This document shows, piece by piece, positions 26,251 to 35,965 of a stretch of 64,000 nucleotides of DNA (positions are counted from its first letter, which is position 1; each line of letters begins with the position of its first letter). The DNA comes from Paracoccus fistulariae (lineage in GTDB: Bacteria; Pseudomonadota; Alphaproteobacteria; Rhodobacterales; Rhodobacteraceae), in assembly GCF_028553785.1 (NCBI RefSeq), contig NZ_CP067136.1, positions 186,001 to 250,000 on the forward strand. The letters are read 5' to 3'. The notes beneath the pieces are model-generated. The model worked only from the letters and a program-made list of their open reading frames with translations. It was not told the DNA's origin and did no database searches. A program made the translations under genes and the position numbers.

Positions 26251-26366
26251 AAAAACGCTCACCGTCACTTAAATGCACGGTCGGCGAATATGTGCCACGG
26301 GCTTGACCGGCGCCCGCGACTGGTCCATTCCCGCCAGTAAAATGCCATAAAAAGAAGGGAAAGCCG

Positions 26367-26999
26367 ATGGATCATACCGGGTTGCTGGTCATCCTCTCTT
26401 CGCCCTCGGGGGCGGGAAAATCGACGCTGGCAAAGCGGCTGATGGAGTGGGATTCTTCCCTTCAATTTTCCGTTTCGGCGACAACCCGCTCACCCCGGCC
26501 GGGCGAAATCCACGGGCAGCACTATTATTTTACCTCGCCCGACGAGTTTCGGGACATGGTGAAGAACGAACAGATGCTGGAGCATGCCGAAGTGTTCGGA
26601 AACTATTACGGCAGCCCGCGCGGTCCGGTGGAACAGGCCATGCGCGAGGGGCGCGATACGCTGTTCGACGTCGACTGGCAGGGCGGGCAGCAGATCCGCG
26701 CCTCGGCCCTGGGGGGGCATGTGGTGTCGATCTTCGTGCTGCCGCCCTCTTTGCCCGAGCTTGAACGCCGCCTGCGCACGCGCGGGCAGGACAGCGATGA
26801 GGTGATCGCCGGGCGCATGGAAAAAAGCCGTGCGGAAATCAGCCATTGGGCCGAATATGACTATGTGCTGATCAATGAGGATCTGGACGAGACCGAGGCG
26901 CAGTTGCGCTCGATCCTGACGTCGGAACGGCTGCGTCGCGACCGTCGCGCCGGTCTGGGGGCATTCGTCAAACAACTGATGGCAGAGGAGCAGTCATGA
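26367..26999 (+). CDS. gmk: Guanylate kinase
   Basis: 210 residues. Phosphorylates GMP to GDP with ATP. The P-loop is [10 protein letters not shown] at 11-20; the GMP-binding [24 protein letters not shown] and the [16 protein letters not shown] and [13 protein letters not shown] segments are all present, with the basic C-terminal lid region. The start has a GAAGGGA site. It overlaps the carbonic-anhydrase gene by 4 bases (ATGA). Confidence 0.97.
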   Translation: MDHTGLLVILSSPSGAGKSTLAKRLMEWDSSLQFSVSATTRSPRPGEIHGQHYYFTSPDEFRDMVKNEQMLEHAEVFGNYYGSPRGPVEQAMREGRDTLFDVDWQGGQQIRASALGGHVVSIFVLPPSLPELERRLRTRGQDSDEVIAGRMEKSRAEISHWAEYDYVLINEDLDETEAQLRSILTSERLRRDRRAGLGAFVKQLMAEEQS

Positions 27000-27520
27000 T
27001 CTGGGAACTGGACGGAATCGCGCCGCAGATTGCGGCGGACGCCTGGGTGGCGCCCGATGCGCAACTCATGGGGCGGGTGGTGCTGGAGGCGGAAAGCTCT
27101 CTCTGGTGGGGTGCGGTCCTGCGTGGCGATAACGAAGAGATCCGCGTCGGGCGCGGCAGTAATGTGCAGGATCTGTGCGTCTGCCACACCGATCCCGGCT
27201 ATCCGCTGATCATCGGCGCGAATTGCACCATCGGCCATCGCGCGATTCTGCATGGCTGCCAGATCGGTGATGGCGCATTGATCGGGATGGGGGCCACGGT
27301 GCTGAACGGAGCGAAGATCGGCGCGGGCGCGCTGATCGGGGCCGGGGCGCTGATCGCCGAGGGCAAAGAGATCCCGCCGGGCGCGCTGGTCATGGGCGCA
27401 CCGGGCAAGGTTGTCCGCATGCTGGATGACGAGGCGCAGGCCCGTTTGCTGCGATCCGCCGAACATTACCGCGCCAATGCGGCCCGCTTCCGGTCAGGTT
27501 TGCGTCCGGTCGCGGAATGA
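26996..27520 (+). CDS. Gamma-carbonic-anhydrase family protein
   Basis: 174 residues forming a left-handed beta-helix of hexapeptide repeats ([55 protein letters not shown]). The three zinc ligands expected of gamma-class enzymes are His64, His81 and His86, with the characteristic five-residue spacing of the last two. Close relatives (YrdA/PaaY/CaiE-like) are not all active carbonic anhydrases, so the activity is unproven. It is joined to gmk and to the histidine-kinase gene by 4-base overlaps on both sides. Confidence 0.93.
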   Translation: MIWELDGIAPQIAADAWVAPDAQLMGRVVLEAESSLWWGAVLRGDNEEIRVGRGSNVQDLCVCHTDPGYPLIIGANCTIGHRAILHGCQIGDGALIGMGATVLNGAKIGAGALIGAGALIAEGKEIPPGALVMGAPGKVVRMLDDEAQARLLRSAEHYRANAARFRSGLRPVAE

Positions 27521-28629
27521 CGGACCGGGTTCGGCAACGGGCCAGGGGATTGCTGGACGGCGTGCCGGTGGCGATGCTGGCCGTTGACGCCTCGGCCCGG
27601 ACCATCGCCGCCAATGGCGCGGCCGAGGCGCTGTTCGGGCGCAACCTGCTGGATCGGCCCTTTGTGACGGTGCTGCGCCACCCGGCCGTGGTCGGGGCCG
27701 TCGATTGGGTGTTGGATCCCGACAATCATCCCGCGCCGGTCCCGGATCCGGCGCTGCCCAGCCCGGCCGAGGGTGTCGCGACGATGCGGGCCCAGATCGG
27801 CGCCGACGGGCGCGAGGTTGTCGCCGAAATCACCGTCGCCCCATTGCCCGCCGCCATTGGCAAGGGTGCCACGATTGCCGTGCTGGACCTGTCCGTGGCC
27901 GAAGAGGCCGAACAGATGCGGCGCGATTTCGTCGCCAATGTCAGCCATGAACTGAAAACACCGCTGACGGCGATGATCGGCTTTATCGAAACCTTGCGCG
28001 GTCCGGCGCGCAACGACGCCAAAGCGCGGGATCGCTTTCTGGACATCATGGAGCGCGAGGCCGGGCGCATGAACCGTCTTGTCAGCGACCTGCTGTCCCT
28101 GTCGCGCGTGCAGGCGGAAGAGCGTCGCCGCCCGACCAGCCCGCTGGATCTGCCCCTGCTTCTGCGGGGGGTGGTGGCGACGATGACGCCGGTGGCCGAA
28201 ACCGCGGGTGTCAGCATCGAAACCGATGGCATCGCGGGCAGCCAGATGGTGCCCGGCGATCCCGACCAACTGGTGCAGATCTTTCAGAACCTGATCGAAA
28301 ACGCGCTGAAATATGCGGCATCCGGCGGCTATCTGGGCGTGCGGATGCGCCGCATCCCGCATGAGCCGCTGCTGCGTGGCCCGGCCTGGGCGGTCGAGAT
28401 CAGCGACCGGGGCGAGGGGATCGACGGTCGCCACCTTCCGCGCCTGACCGAGCGGTTCTACCGCGTCGATACCCATCGCTCGCGAGAGCAGGGCGGCACC
28501 GGTTTGGGCCTTGCGATTGTCAAACACATCATCAACCGCCATCGCGGGCGGCTGCGCATCGACAGCGCGCGCGGTGCGGGCAGCACCTTCACGGTGATCC
28601 TGCCCGAAGTCGCGGCCCCGGTGGCGTAA
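27517..28629 (+). CDS. PhoR-like sensor histidine kinase without membrane segments
   Basis: 370 residues. A PAS-like domain at about 10-125 is followed by HisKA with the phospho-acceptor His144 in DFVANVSHELKTPLTAMIGFIE, then a HATPase_c domain: NLIENALKYA (N box), ISDRGEGIDGRHLPRLTERFYR (G1/F boxes) and GGTGLGLAIVKHIINRHRG (G2). The catalytic half is very close to PhoR. Unlike most PhoR proteins there is no N-terminal hydrophobic anchor, so it should be cytosolic. No response-regulator or pst genes are in the window. Its start overlaps the carbonic-anhydrase stop by 4 bases. Confidence 0.92.
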   Translation: MTDRVRQRARGLLDGVPVAMLAVDASARTIAANGAAEALFGRNLLDRPFVTVLRHPAVVGAVDWVLDPDNHPAPVPDPALPSPAEGVATMRAQIGADGREVVAEITVAPLPAAIGKGATIAVLDLSVAEEAEQMRRDFVANVSHELKTPLTAMIGFIETLRGPARNDAKARDRFLDIMEREAGRMNRLVSDLLSLSRVQAEERRRPTSPLDLPLLLRGVVATMTPVAETAGVSIETDGIAGSQMVPGDPDQLVQIFQNLIENALKYAASGGYLGVRMRRIPHEPLLRGPAWAVEISDRGEGIDGRHLPRLTERFYRVDTHRSREQGGTGLGLAIVKHIINRHRGRLRIDSARGAGSTFTVILPEVAAPVA

Positions 28630-28644
28630 GGGAAAACAGGGAAG

Positions 28645-29040
28645 ATGTCGGGAAAAGTAAGTGCCGTTGAACTGCTGGCCTATGTGCTGGCTTTTGTCGC
28701 CGGGGTCGCGGTGACCTATCTTGTCGTGACGCTGTCGGCGCAGATGATGCTGGGTCCGGGCATTGTTGGCGGCGGTGGAATGGCGGCGGGCGTGATTCTC
28801 AACTGGCTCAGCCCGCTGGCCGGTATGGCGGTGTTTCAACTGCTGTTCGGCTTTGGCACGGGCCGCTGGCGGAACGCGCGTTTCTGGATGATCGCGCCGC
28901 TGGTGACCTATGCGATCGTCGGGCTGTCCTTTCTGCTTATGGGGACCGGGCTGACGGACCTGCGCGCCACGGTCATTCTGGCGCTGGTGGCCCTGTTTTC
29001 CGCCGGAATCGTCGCGCTGACGCTGTCTGCCCGCGATTGA
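28645..29040 (+). CDS. Small integral membrane protein
   Basis: 131 residues with four predicted membrane helices (about 8-35, 45-70, 80-98, 105-127) and a Gly-rich MMLGPGIVGGGGMAAG loop. I recognise no family. It starts 16 bases after the histidine kinase with a GGGAAG site, so co-transcription is likely; a role as membrane partner of the soluble kinase is only a guess. A hydrophobic pattern over the whole frame supports it as a real gene. Confidence 0.75.
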   Translation: MSGKVSAVELLAYVLAFVAGVAVTYLVVTLSAQMMLGPGIVGGGGMAAGVILNWLSPLAGMAVFQLLFGFGTGRWRNARFWMIAPLVTYAIVGLSFLLMGTGLTDLRATVILALVALFSAGIVALTLSARD

Positions 29041-29136
29041 TCAATGACCGGATGGCCGCATTTGCGGGAATTCATCCTCGCCCTTTGATTGACCATTCAG
29101 TATACATTCGCAGACCCAATCCCGGAGGAGCCGAAC

Positions 29137-29892
29137 ATGTCGCATTCCATCGAACCCGATCCCGCCAAGCAAGCCGCCGCGCGTGCCGCCGTGTCCATGG
29201 TTCAGGATGGCATGAGGCTGGGACTTGGCACCGGCTCGACCGCGAATATCATGGTGCGGGAACTGGCCCAGCGGATCCGGGCCGAGGGGCTGTCGCTGCG
29301 CTGCGCGGCGACCTCGGACGCGACGGCGGCTTTGGCCGAAAGCCTGGGCATCCGGATCGAGAAACTGGATGAGATCGGCTGGCTGGACCTGACCATCGAT
29401 GGCGCCGATGAAATCGACCCCGACCTGCATCTGATCAAGGGCGGCGGCGGGGCGCATCTGCGTGAAAAGATCGTCGCGGCGGCCAGCGACCGGATGGTGG
29501 TGATCGCCGATCCGGGCAAGATCGTCGATCAGCTTGGCGCCTTTCCCCTGCCGGTCGAGGTGCTGCAATTCGGGTTCGAGACCACCCACCGGCTGATCCG
29601 CCGCGCGCTGGACAAACAGGACATGGCCGAGGTCGAGGTGCTTCACCGGCTGAAGGGCAGCGACCCCTGGGTCACCGATGAGGGCAACTGGATCCTGGAT
29701 CTTCACCTGGGCGCGATCGAGGATCCGCTGACCCTGGCGCGGTCGCTGTCGGCGATTCCGGGTGTGGTCGAACACGGGCTGTTTCTGGGCATGTGCTGCA
29801 AGGCGATCATCGGAAAACCCGACGGGACGGTTGTGGAACTGGACCGAGAGGCCGATATCGATGCCGATATGCTGATCGGAGAGGGAGAATAA
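29137..29892 (+). CDS. rpiA: Ribose-5-phosphate isomerase A
   Basis: 251 residues from the ATG at 29137, directly after GGAGGAG; an in-frame upstream codon at 29089 lacks such a site. Interconverts ribose 5-phosphate and ribulose 5-phosphate. Motifs: MRLGLGTGSTANIMV, the catalytic TIDGADEIDPDLHLIKGGGGAHLREKIVA with Asp and Lys, VVIADPGKIVDQLG and GVVEHGLFLGMC. It ends four bases before gor. Confidence 0.97.
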   Translation: MSHSIEPDPAKQAAARAAVSMVQDGMRLGLGTGSTANIMVRELAQRIRAEGLSLRCAATSDATAALAESLGIRIEKLDEIGWLDLTIDGADEIDPDLHLIKGGGGAHLREKIVAAASDRMVVIADPGKIVDQLGAFPLPVEVLQFGFETTHRLIRRALDKQDMAEVEVLHRLKGSDPWVTDEGNWILDLHLGAIEDPLTLARSLSAIPGVVEHGLFLGMCCKAIIGKPDGTVVELDREADIDADMLIGEGE

Positions 29893-29895
29893 TCC

Positions 29896-31281
29896 GTGAC
29901 ATTCGACTATGACCTGTTCGTGATCGGCGGTGGCTCGGGCGGTGTGCGCGCCGCGCGGATCGCGGCAAGCCAATATGGCGCCCGCGTGGCGCTGGCCGAG
30001 GAAAGCCGCATGGGCGGCACCTGCGTCATCCGTGGCTGCGTTCCCAAAAAGCTGATGATCTTTGCCGCCACGGCGCCGCTGATGGCGCAGGAAATGCAGG
30101 GCTATGGCTGGCAATCGGCCGCGACCGGCGATTTCGACTGGCCCGGCTTTCGCACGAAACTGCATGCGGAACTGGACCGGCTGGAAGCGGTCTATACCTC
30201 GGGTCAGCAGAATGCCGGGGTGGATCTGTTCATGCAGCGCGCCACGATCGCCGATCATCACACGGTCGAACTGGCGGATGGCACGCTCAAGACCGCCAAA
30301 CATATCCTGATCGCCGTCGGCGGCCGTCCCGTGCGGCCTGACATTCCGGGGGCAGAGCATGGGCTGATCTCGGACGATCTGTTCCTGCTGGACAGGCTGC
30401 CGCGCCGCGCGCTGCTGATCGGCGGCGGCTTCATCGCCTGCGAATTCGCGACCATCCTGAACGGGCTTGGCGTGCAGACGGTGCAGGCCTATCGCGGCGA
30501 TGCAGTGTTGCGCGGCTTTGACCGGCAGGGCCGCGATCTGGCCACCGCGCAGCTGCGCGATATCGGCGTGGACCTGCGGCTTGGGATTTCGCCCACGCGT
30601 CTGGACCAAGAGGGCGATCAGACCGTCGTCACCTTCGACGATGGCAGCACCGACCGCTTCGACGCTGTGTTCTTTGCGACCGGCAGGGCCCCCTATACCA
30701 AGGAACTCGGCCTGGAAAATACCGAGGTCCGGTTGCAGAAGAACGGCGCGATTGCGGTCGATGAATGGTCGCAAAGCTCGGTCCCGTCGATCTTTGCGGT
30801 TGGCGATGTGACCGACCGGGTCAACCTGACCCCGGTGGCCATCCGCGAGGGCCATTCCTATGCCGACACCGTCTTTGGCGCAAAACCGCGCAAGGTGAAC
30901 CACGATATCGTGGCCAGCGCGGTCTATATGCGCCCGTTCGAGCTGGCCAGCGTCGGGCTGACCGAAGAGCAGGCCAAGGCACGCGGGGATGTCGATGTCT
31001 TCGCCACCACCTTCCGGCCCATGCGCTCGGGCTTTGCGGGCTCGAAAGAGCGGATGATGATGAAGCTGCTGGTCGATCCCGACACCGACAAGGTGCTGGG
31101 CTGCCACATCTTTGGCCCCGAAGCGGGCGAGATGATCCAGCTTGCGGCGATCCCGATCACGATGGGCGCGACCAAGGCGGATTTCGACGCCACCATCGCC
31201 GTTCATCCCACCGCATCCGAGGAACTGGTGACCATGCGCCAGCCCAGCGAACAGTATCGCGGGCAGGGTGGCGATGACTGA
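29896..31281 (+). CDS. gor: Glutathione-disulfide reductase
   Basis: 461 residues from a GTG at 29896. An NADPH-dependent flavoprotein that regenerates glutathione. FAD site FVIGGGSGGVRAARIAA, redox-active disulfide GGTCVIRGCVPKK, NADPH-binding LLIGGGFIACEFATIL, FAVGDVTDRVNLTPVAIREG, and the dimer-interface HPTASEELVTMR with the catalytic His-Glu pair of the partner subunit. It is distinguished from lipoamide dehydrogenase by the RGCVPKK form. It is only three bases from rpiA, so the two are co-transcribed. Confidence 0.96.
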   Translation: MTFDYDLFVIGGGSGGVRAARIAASQYGARVALAEESRMGGTCVIRGCVPKKLMIFAATAPLMAQEMQGYGWQSAATGDFDWPGFRTKLHAELDRLEAVYTSGQQNAGVDLFMQRATIADHHTVELADGTLKTAKHILIAVGGRPVRPDIPGAEHGLISDDLFLLDRLPRRALLIGGGFIACEFATILNGLGVQTVQAYRGDAVLRGFDRQGRDLATAQLRDIGVDLRLGISPTRLDQEGDQTVVTFDDGSTDRFDAVFFATGRAPYTKELGLENTEVRLQKNGAIAVDEWSQSSVPSIFAVGDVTDRVNLTPVAIREGHSYADTVFGAKPRKVNHDIVASAVYMRPFELASVGLTEEQAKARGDVDVFATTFRPMRSGFAGSKERMMMKLLVDPDTDKVLGCHIFGPEAGEMIQLAAIPITMGATKADFDATIAVHPTASEELVTMRQPSEQYRGQGGDD

Positions 31282-31408
31282 CAGCGGGGCGCTGGCGTCC
31301 TTGTGTCGCAGCGCAAGCGGGACTGACAAGCACGTGGACGGGTTGACATTCCCCGTCCCGGCCCCAGTTTCAAGCAAGATATTCTAACGACGAAAGAAGG
31401 TCTGACAT

Positions 31409-32617
31409 ATGGCAAATCAGGGCCCTTGGGGCGGCGGCGGAAGCGGCGGAGGAGACGACGAGGATCGCGACAAGCGTCCGTCGAACCGTCCTTGGGGGGA
31501 TCAGCAGCCACCGCGCGGGCAACGTCGGCCCGGTCAGGGCGGCGGCCAGCAGCAACTGCCCGAGATCGAGGAACTGATGAAAAAGGGTCAGGACCGCCTG
31601 CGCGTGCTGATGGGCGGTCGCGGGAATGGCGGCGGCACCGGCGGCGGGCGTCCTGGCGGCGGGGGCGGCGGGTTCCGCATCAACCGCACCACGCTGACGC
31701 TGGGCGGTCTGGCGCTGATCGCGGTCTGGGCCTTTTCCAGCTTTTACCGCGTGCAGACCAACGAACAATCGGTCGAATTCCTGTTCGGCCGCTCGATTGC
31801 CGTACGCGGCGAAGGTCTGAACTTCGCGCCCTGGCCGGTGGTCACCGCCGAGGTCATCCCCGTCACCAACGAACGCGTGACCGAGATCGGCACCGGCGGC
31901 GAAGGCTCGGCCGATAGCGGGCTGATGCTGACCGGCGACCAGAATATCGTCGAAATGGAATATCAGGTCGTCTGGAATATCAGCGACCCGGAAAAATACC
32001 TGTTCAACCTGGCCGATCCGGGCGACACCGTGCGCGCGGTGGCCGAATCCTCGATGCGCGACATTATCGCCCGCAGCGAGCTTGGGCCGATCCTGAACCG
32101 CGACCGGGGGGCGATCGGCACCGATCTGCAGGCCTCGGTTCAGCAGACGCTGGATGCCTATCAGTCGGGGATCAATGTCATTCGTGTGAACCTGGCCCGG
32201 GCCGACCCGCCCAGCCAGGTGATCGACAGTTTCCGCGAGGTGCAGGCCGCCCAGCAGGAGCGCGACCGGCTTGAGAAAGAGGCCGACGCCTATGCCAACC
32301 GCGTTCTGGCCAAGGCCCGCGGTGACGCGGCTGCGGCGCTGGAACAGGCCGAGGGTTATCGCGCCGAAGCGGTCAACACCGCCGAGGGTGAGGCCGCGCG
32401 CTTCAACTCGATCTACGAGGAATATGTGAAGGCGCCGGATGTGACCCGCCGCCGGATGTATCTGGAAACCATGGAGAATGTTCTGGGCGGAATCGACAAG
32501 GTGATCCTTGACGGTGGCGCGAACGGGCAGGGCAGCGGGGTGCTTCCCTATCTGCCGCTGGACCAGCTGCGCCGTCAGGGCGCCAGCATCACGAATTCGA
32601 CCGGAGGGAATAACTGA
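31409..32617 (+). CDS. hflK: HflK subunit of the FtsH-regulating complex
   Basis: 402 residues. A membrane-anchored SPFH/band-7 protein that with HflC encloses and modulates the FtsH protease. A Gly-rich, polar cytosolic tail (1-95) with a proline/glutamine stretch precedes one membrane helix (about 96-113, LTLGGLALIAVWAFSSF). The SPFH domain then runs to about 260 (VQTNEQSVEFLFGRSIA, DQNIVEMEYQVVWNISDPEKYLF), with a coiled coil at about 270-335 rich in Ala/Glu/Arg. Its TGA overlaps the hflC ATG by one base. Confidence 0.95.
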   Translation: MANQGPWGGGGSGGGDDEDRDKRPSNRPWGDQQPPRGQRRPGQGGGQQQLPEIEELMKKGQDRLRVLMGGRGNGGGTGGGRPGGGGGGFRINRTTLTLGGLALIAVWAFSSFYRVQTNEQSVEFLFGRSIAVRGEGLNFAPWPVVTAEVIPVTNERVTEIGTGGEGSADSGLMLTGDQNIVEMEYQVVWNISDPEKYLFNLADPGDTVRAVAESSMRDIIARSELGPILNRDRGAIGTDLQASVQQTLDAYQSGINVIRVNLARADPPSQVIDSFREVQAAQQERDRLEKEADAYANRVLAKARGDAAAALEQAEGYRAEAVNTAEGEAARFNSIYEEYVKAPDVTRRRMYLETMENVLGGIDKVILDGGANGQGSGVLPYLPLDQLRRQGASITNSTGGNN

Positions 32618-33768
32618 TGGCCGCACGTAGCAGTAACATCCGCTCGACCATCTTCGTTGGCGTGCTGGCCGTGATCGCGGTCCTGTTCGCGCTGTCGGTC
32701 TTTATCGTGGACGAACGCGAAAAGGCGCTAGTCATGCGCTTTGGTGAGATCGTGGCCGAGAAAGAGGATCCAGGCATCGGCTTCAAGCTGCCCCTGATCG
32801 AGAATGTCGAGAAATTCGACGGCCGTATCCTGGGCCTGCCCACGACGCCGCTGGAAGTCACCCCGGCCGATGACCGCCGCCTGGTGGTCGATGCCTTCGC
32901 GCGCTGGCGGATCAGCAATCTGCGCGCCTTCCGTCAGGCCGTCGGCTCTGGCGGGATCGAGGTCGCGCAGAACCGGCTGCAGCCCATCGTCGGCAACGCC
33001 ATCCGCGACACGCTGGGCACCGTGCCCTCGACGGCGGTGCTGTCGGATGACCGGACCGCGCTGATGAACCAGATCCGCGACGAGGCCCGCGCCAATGCCG
33101 CCGGTCTGGGCGTCGATGTGATCGACGTGCGTCTGACCCGCACCGACCTGCCGCAGCAGAACCTGGAGGCGACCTATGCCCGGATGCGGGCCGAGCGGGA
33201 ACGCGAAGCCGCCGATGAAATCGCCCGTGGCGGCGAGGCCGCGCAGCGTGTCCGCGCCGCCGCTGACCGGACCGTGGTGGAACTGACCTCGGAAGCGATG
33301 AAGCGGGCCGAGATCGTGCGCGGTGAGGCCGATGCCCAGCGGAACGCGATCTATGCCGATGCCTTTGGCCGCGATCCGGAATTCTTTGCCTTCACCCGGT
33401 CGATGCAATCCTATCAGCGCGCCCTGCGCGGGCAGAACAGCTCGATGGTGATGCAGCCGGATGGCGAATTCTTCAGCTATCTGCGCGACGATGGCGCGGC
33501 GAATGCCAACCCGCCCTCGACCCCGGTGCCTGCCGGCAATTCGGCGCGGACGGTCGCGCCGGCCAGCTCTGCCGCGCAGGACAGCGGCGAGGAACTGGTG
33601 ACGCCCGAAGTCACCGACCGCGAGGGCAACCGTCTGGGTGAATCCGCAGGGGTCAAGCTGACGCCGGTGCCCGAAAGCCTGGTGACACCCCCGCAGGATG
33701 AGGCCGAGGTGATCCCCGATGCCGGTGCAGAGACGCCGCAGCAGGATCAGGCACCTGCCGCTAACTGA
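32617..33768 (+). CDS. hflC: HflC subunit of the FtsH-regulating complex
   Basis: 383 residues. One N-terminal membrane helix (IFVGVLAVIAVLFALSVFIV) followed by an SPFH domain (DEREKALVMRFGEIVAEKEDPGIGFKLPLIENVEKFDGRIL), a coiled coil (ATYARMRAEREREAADEIARG), and FFAFTRSMQSYQRAL, all matching HflC. The C-terminal 100 residues are an acidic Pro/Ala-rich extension not found in the shorter E. coli protein (334 residues). It partners HflK around FtsH. A strong terminator follows, separating it from degP. Confidence 0.95.
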   Translation: MAARSSNIRSTIFVGVLAVIAVLFALSVFIVDEREKALVMRFGEIVAEKEDPGIGFKLPLIENVEKFDGRILGLPTTPLEVTPADDRRLVVDAFARWRISNLRAFRQAVGSGGIEVAQNRLQPIVGNAIRDTLGTVPSTAVLSDDRTALMNQIRDEARANAAGLGVDVIDVRLTRTDLPQQNLEATYARMRAEREREAADEIARGGEAAQRVRAAADRTVVELTSEAMKRAEIVRGEADAQRNAIYADAFGRDPEFFAFTRSMQSYQRALRGQNSSMVMQPDGEFFSYLRDDGAANANPPSTPVPAGNSARTVAPASSAAQDSGEELVTPEVTDREGNRLGESAGVKLTPVPESLVTPPQDEAEVIPDAGAETPQQDQAPAAN

Positions 33769-33773
33769 TTGAT

Positions 33774-33805
33774 AAACGGGGCGAATGGCGACATTCGCCC
33801 CGTTT
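33774..33805 (+). terminator. Terminator after hflC
   Basis: Perfect 13-bp stem (33774-33786 with 33793-33805) and a six-base ggcgac loop. The stem itself ends in TTT, then cgtaac. It lies five bases after the hflC stop, so degP should have its own promoter in the following 135 bases. Confidence 0.88.
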
Positions 33806-33941
33806 CGTAACAAAAGTCACGATCAGTTCACTGTCCGAGAGCGTGCTTTATTTGCAACTCGCGCTTATTTTTCATTCATATCAATCCCGTTCCGGCCCGG
33901 ATGCGACCGGCTAAGAAAAAAGAAAGATGAGGAAACCCAGC

Positions 33942-35516
33942 ATGAAATCGCTTTCTCCTCGGTATCTCCTGTCGGCTTCGGCCTTGGCGATGACTGTCGG
34001 GCTTGGCATTGCGGCCGCGCAACAGGCGCAACAGGCCCCGCAGGACGATGTCTCGCCCGAAGCCAGCCAGCGGGCGCAGGAGGCTGCCAATAATAACGAG
34101 CCGCTTGGCGCCGTGGCCACCGATGCAGCGCCCGGTCAGGTGATGCCCGACAGCTTTGCCGATCTGGTCGAACAGGTCGCCCCGGCGGTGGTGAATATCA
34201 CCACCACGGCGGTCGTGTCGCGCCCGACCGGCGGCAATGGCCCGAACTTCCCGGAAGGCAGTCCGTTTTCCGATCTGTTCCGCGATTTCGGCTTTCCCGG
34301 CTTCCCGAATGAAGGCGGCCCGGGCGATCGCGGCATGCCGCAGCGCTCGAACGCGCTTGGCTCGGGCTTCGTGATTTCCTCGGATGGCTATATCGTCACG
34401 AATAACCACGTCATCGACGGCGCCGATGAGATCGAGATCGAATTCTATTCCGGCAAGACGCTGCCCGCGAAGGTCGTCGGCACCGATCCGAATACCGATG
34501 TCGCGCTGCTGAAGGTTGACAGCGACGCCGCCATTCCCTTCGTCAAATTCGGCAATTCCGATAGTGCCCGCGTCGGCGATTGGGTGCTGGCGCTTGGCAA
34601 CCCGCTGGGGCAGGGCTTCTCGGCCAGTTCGGGGATCGTGTCGGCGCGGAACCGCGAATTGTCGGGCACCTATGACGATTACCTGCAGACCGATGCCGCG
34701 ATCAACCGGGGCAATTCGGGCGGTCCGCTGTTCAATCTGGACGGCGAGGTGATCGGCGTGAATACCGCGATCCTGTCGCCCAATGGCGGCTCGATCGGGA
34801 TCGGTTTCTCGATGACCTCGAATGTGGTCTCCAGCGTGGTGGATCAGCTGAAGGAATATGGCGAAACCCGTCGCGGCTGGCTGGGCGTCAAGATCCAGGA
34901 CGTCACCCCGGACATGGCCGAGGCGCTTGGCCTGACCACCGAAAGCGGCGCGATGGTCACGGATGTGCCCGATGGCCCGGCCAAGGATGCGGGCATGCGC
35001 GCGGGCGATGTGATCATCGGCTTTGACGGTCAGGACGTGGTCGATACGCGCTCGCTTGTGCGCCGCGTGGCCGAGGCCCCTGCGGGCGAGGCGGTGGATG
35101 TCGTGGTGCAGCGCCAGAACGGTCCCGAAACCCTCAGCGTGACGCTGGGCCGTCGCGAAACGGCCGAGGGCACGGGCGACGACAATTCCCGCAACCAGCC
35201 GCAGGAATCGAAGACCGATCAGATGCTGGGCATGACGCTGGGCTCGATCACGCCAGAGATCGCGGCGGATATGGGCCTGCCGCGCGACACCAGCGGGCTG
35301 GTCGTGCAAGAGGTCGATCCCGAAAGCGAAGCGGCTGAAAAAGGGCTGATGCCGGGGGATATCATCACCGAGGCGGCGCAGCAGCCGATTGCCAGCGTCG
35401 CGGATCTGAAGGACCGGATCGCGCAAACCCGCGATGCGGGGCGCAAATCCCTGCTGGTGCTGATCCGCCGCGATGGTGAGCCGCGCTTTGTGGCGCTGCC
35501 GGTGGACGAGGAATAA
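33942..35516 (+). CDS. degP: Do-family periplasmic serine protease (DegP/DegQ)
   Basis: 524 residues from the ATG at 33942, which has GAGGA at good distance; an ATG at 33927 adds five residues. A periplasmic protease/chaperone for misfolded envelope proteins. Signal segment at 1-27; trypsin-like domain with the triad His156 (TNNHVI), Asp186 (NTDVALL) and Ser259 (INRGNSGGPLF). Two PDZ domains follow, at about 300-385 (RRGWLGVKIQDVTPDMAEALG) and 410-515 (LGMTLGSITPEIAADMGLP). Length and order match DegP/MucD proteins. hflKC-degP order is common in alphaproteobacteria and concentrates envelope quality control. Confidence 0.96.
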   Translation: MKSLSPRYLLSASALAMTVGLGIAAAQQAQQAPQDDVSPEASQRAQEAANNNEPLGAVATDAAPGQVMPDSFADLVEQVAPAVVNITTTAVVSRPTGGNGPNFPEGSPFSDLFRDFGFPGFPNEGGPGDRGMPQRSNALGSGFVISSDGYIVTNNHVIDGADEIEIEFYSGKTLPAKVVGTDPNTDVALLKVDSDAAIPFVKFGNSDSARVGDWVLALGNPLGQGFSASSGIVSARNRELSGTYDDYLQTDAAINRGNSGGPLFNLDGEVIGVNTAILSPNGGSIGIGFSMTSNVVSSVVDQLKEYGETRRGWLGVKIQDVTPDMAEALGLTTESGAMVTDVPDGPAKDAGMRAGDVIIGFDGQDVVDTRSLVRRVAEAPAGEAVDVVVQRQNGPETLSVTLGRRETAEGTGDDNSRNQPQESKTDQMLGMTLGSITPEIAADMGLPRDTSGLVVQEVDPESEAAEKGLMPGDIITEAAQQPIASVADLKDRIAQTRDAGRKSLLVLIRRDGEPRFVALPVDEE

Positions 35517-35538
35517 GATCACGACAGCACGTGAGACG

Positions 35539-35568
35539 AAGGGGCGGTCCGGTTGGGCCGCCCCTTTT
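35539..35568 (+). terminator. Terminator after degP
   Basis: 12-bp stem with one T/G mismatch, aaggggcggtcc (35539-35550) with gggccgcccctt (35555-35566), a four-base ggtt loop and a trailing TT. It lies 22 bases after the degP stop. Confidence 0.85.
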
Positions 35569-35604
35569 CAAATCCGGCGCAATGGCCTATCTCGCCTTGC
35601 GTAG

Positions 35605-35943
<339 letters not shown>

Positions 35944-35965
35944 TCCGCGCGGCTTTTCGGGCGCG

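Noticed and set aside
29041..31377. 778-residue minus-strand frame
   Set aside because: Exactly antisense to rpiA and gor, His/Gln/Arg-rich, no domain recognisable; a GC-driven shadow.
33876..35522. 548-residue minus-strand frame
   Set aside because: Antisense to degP; composition is typical of shadow frames.
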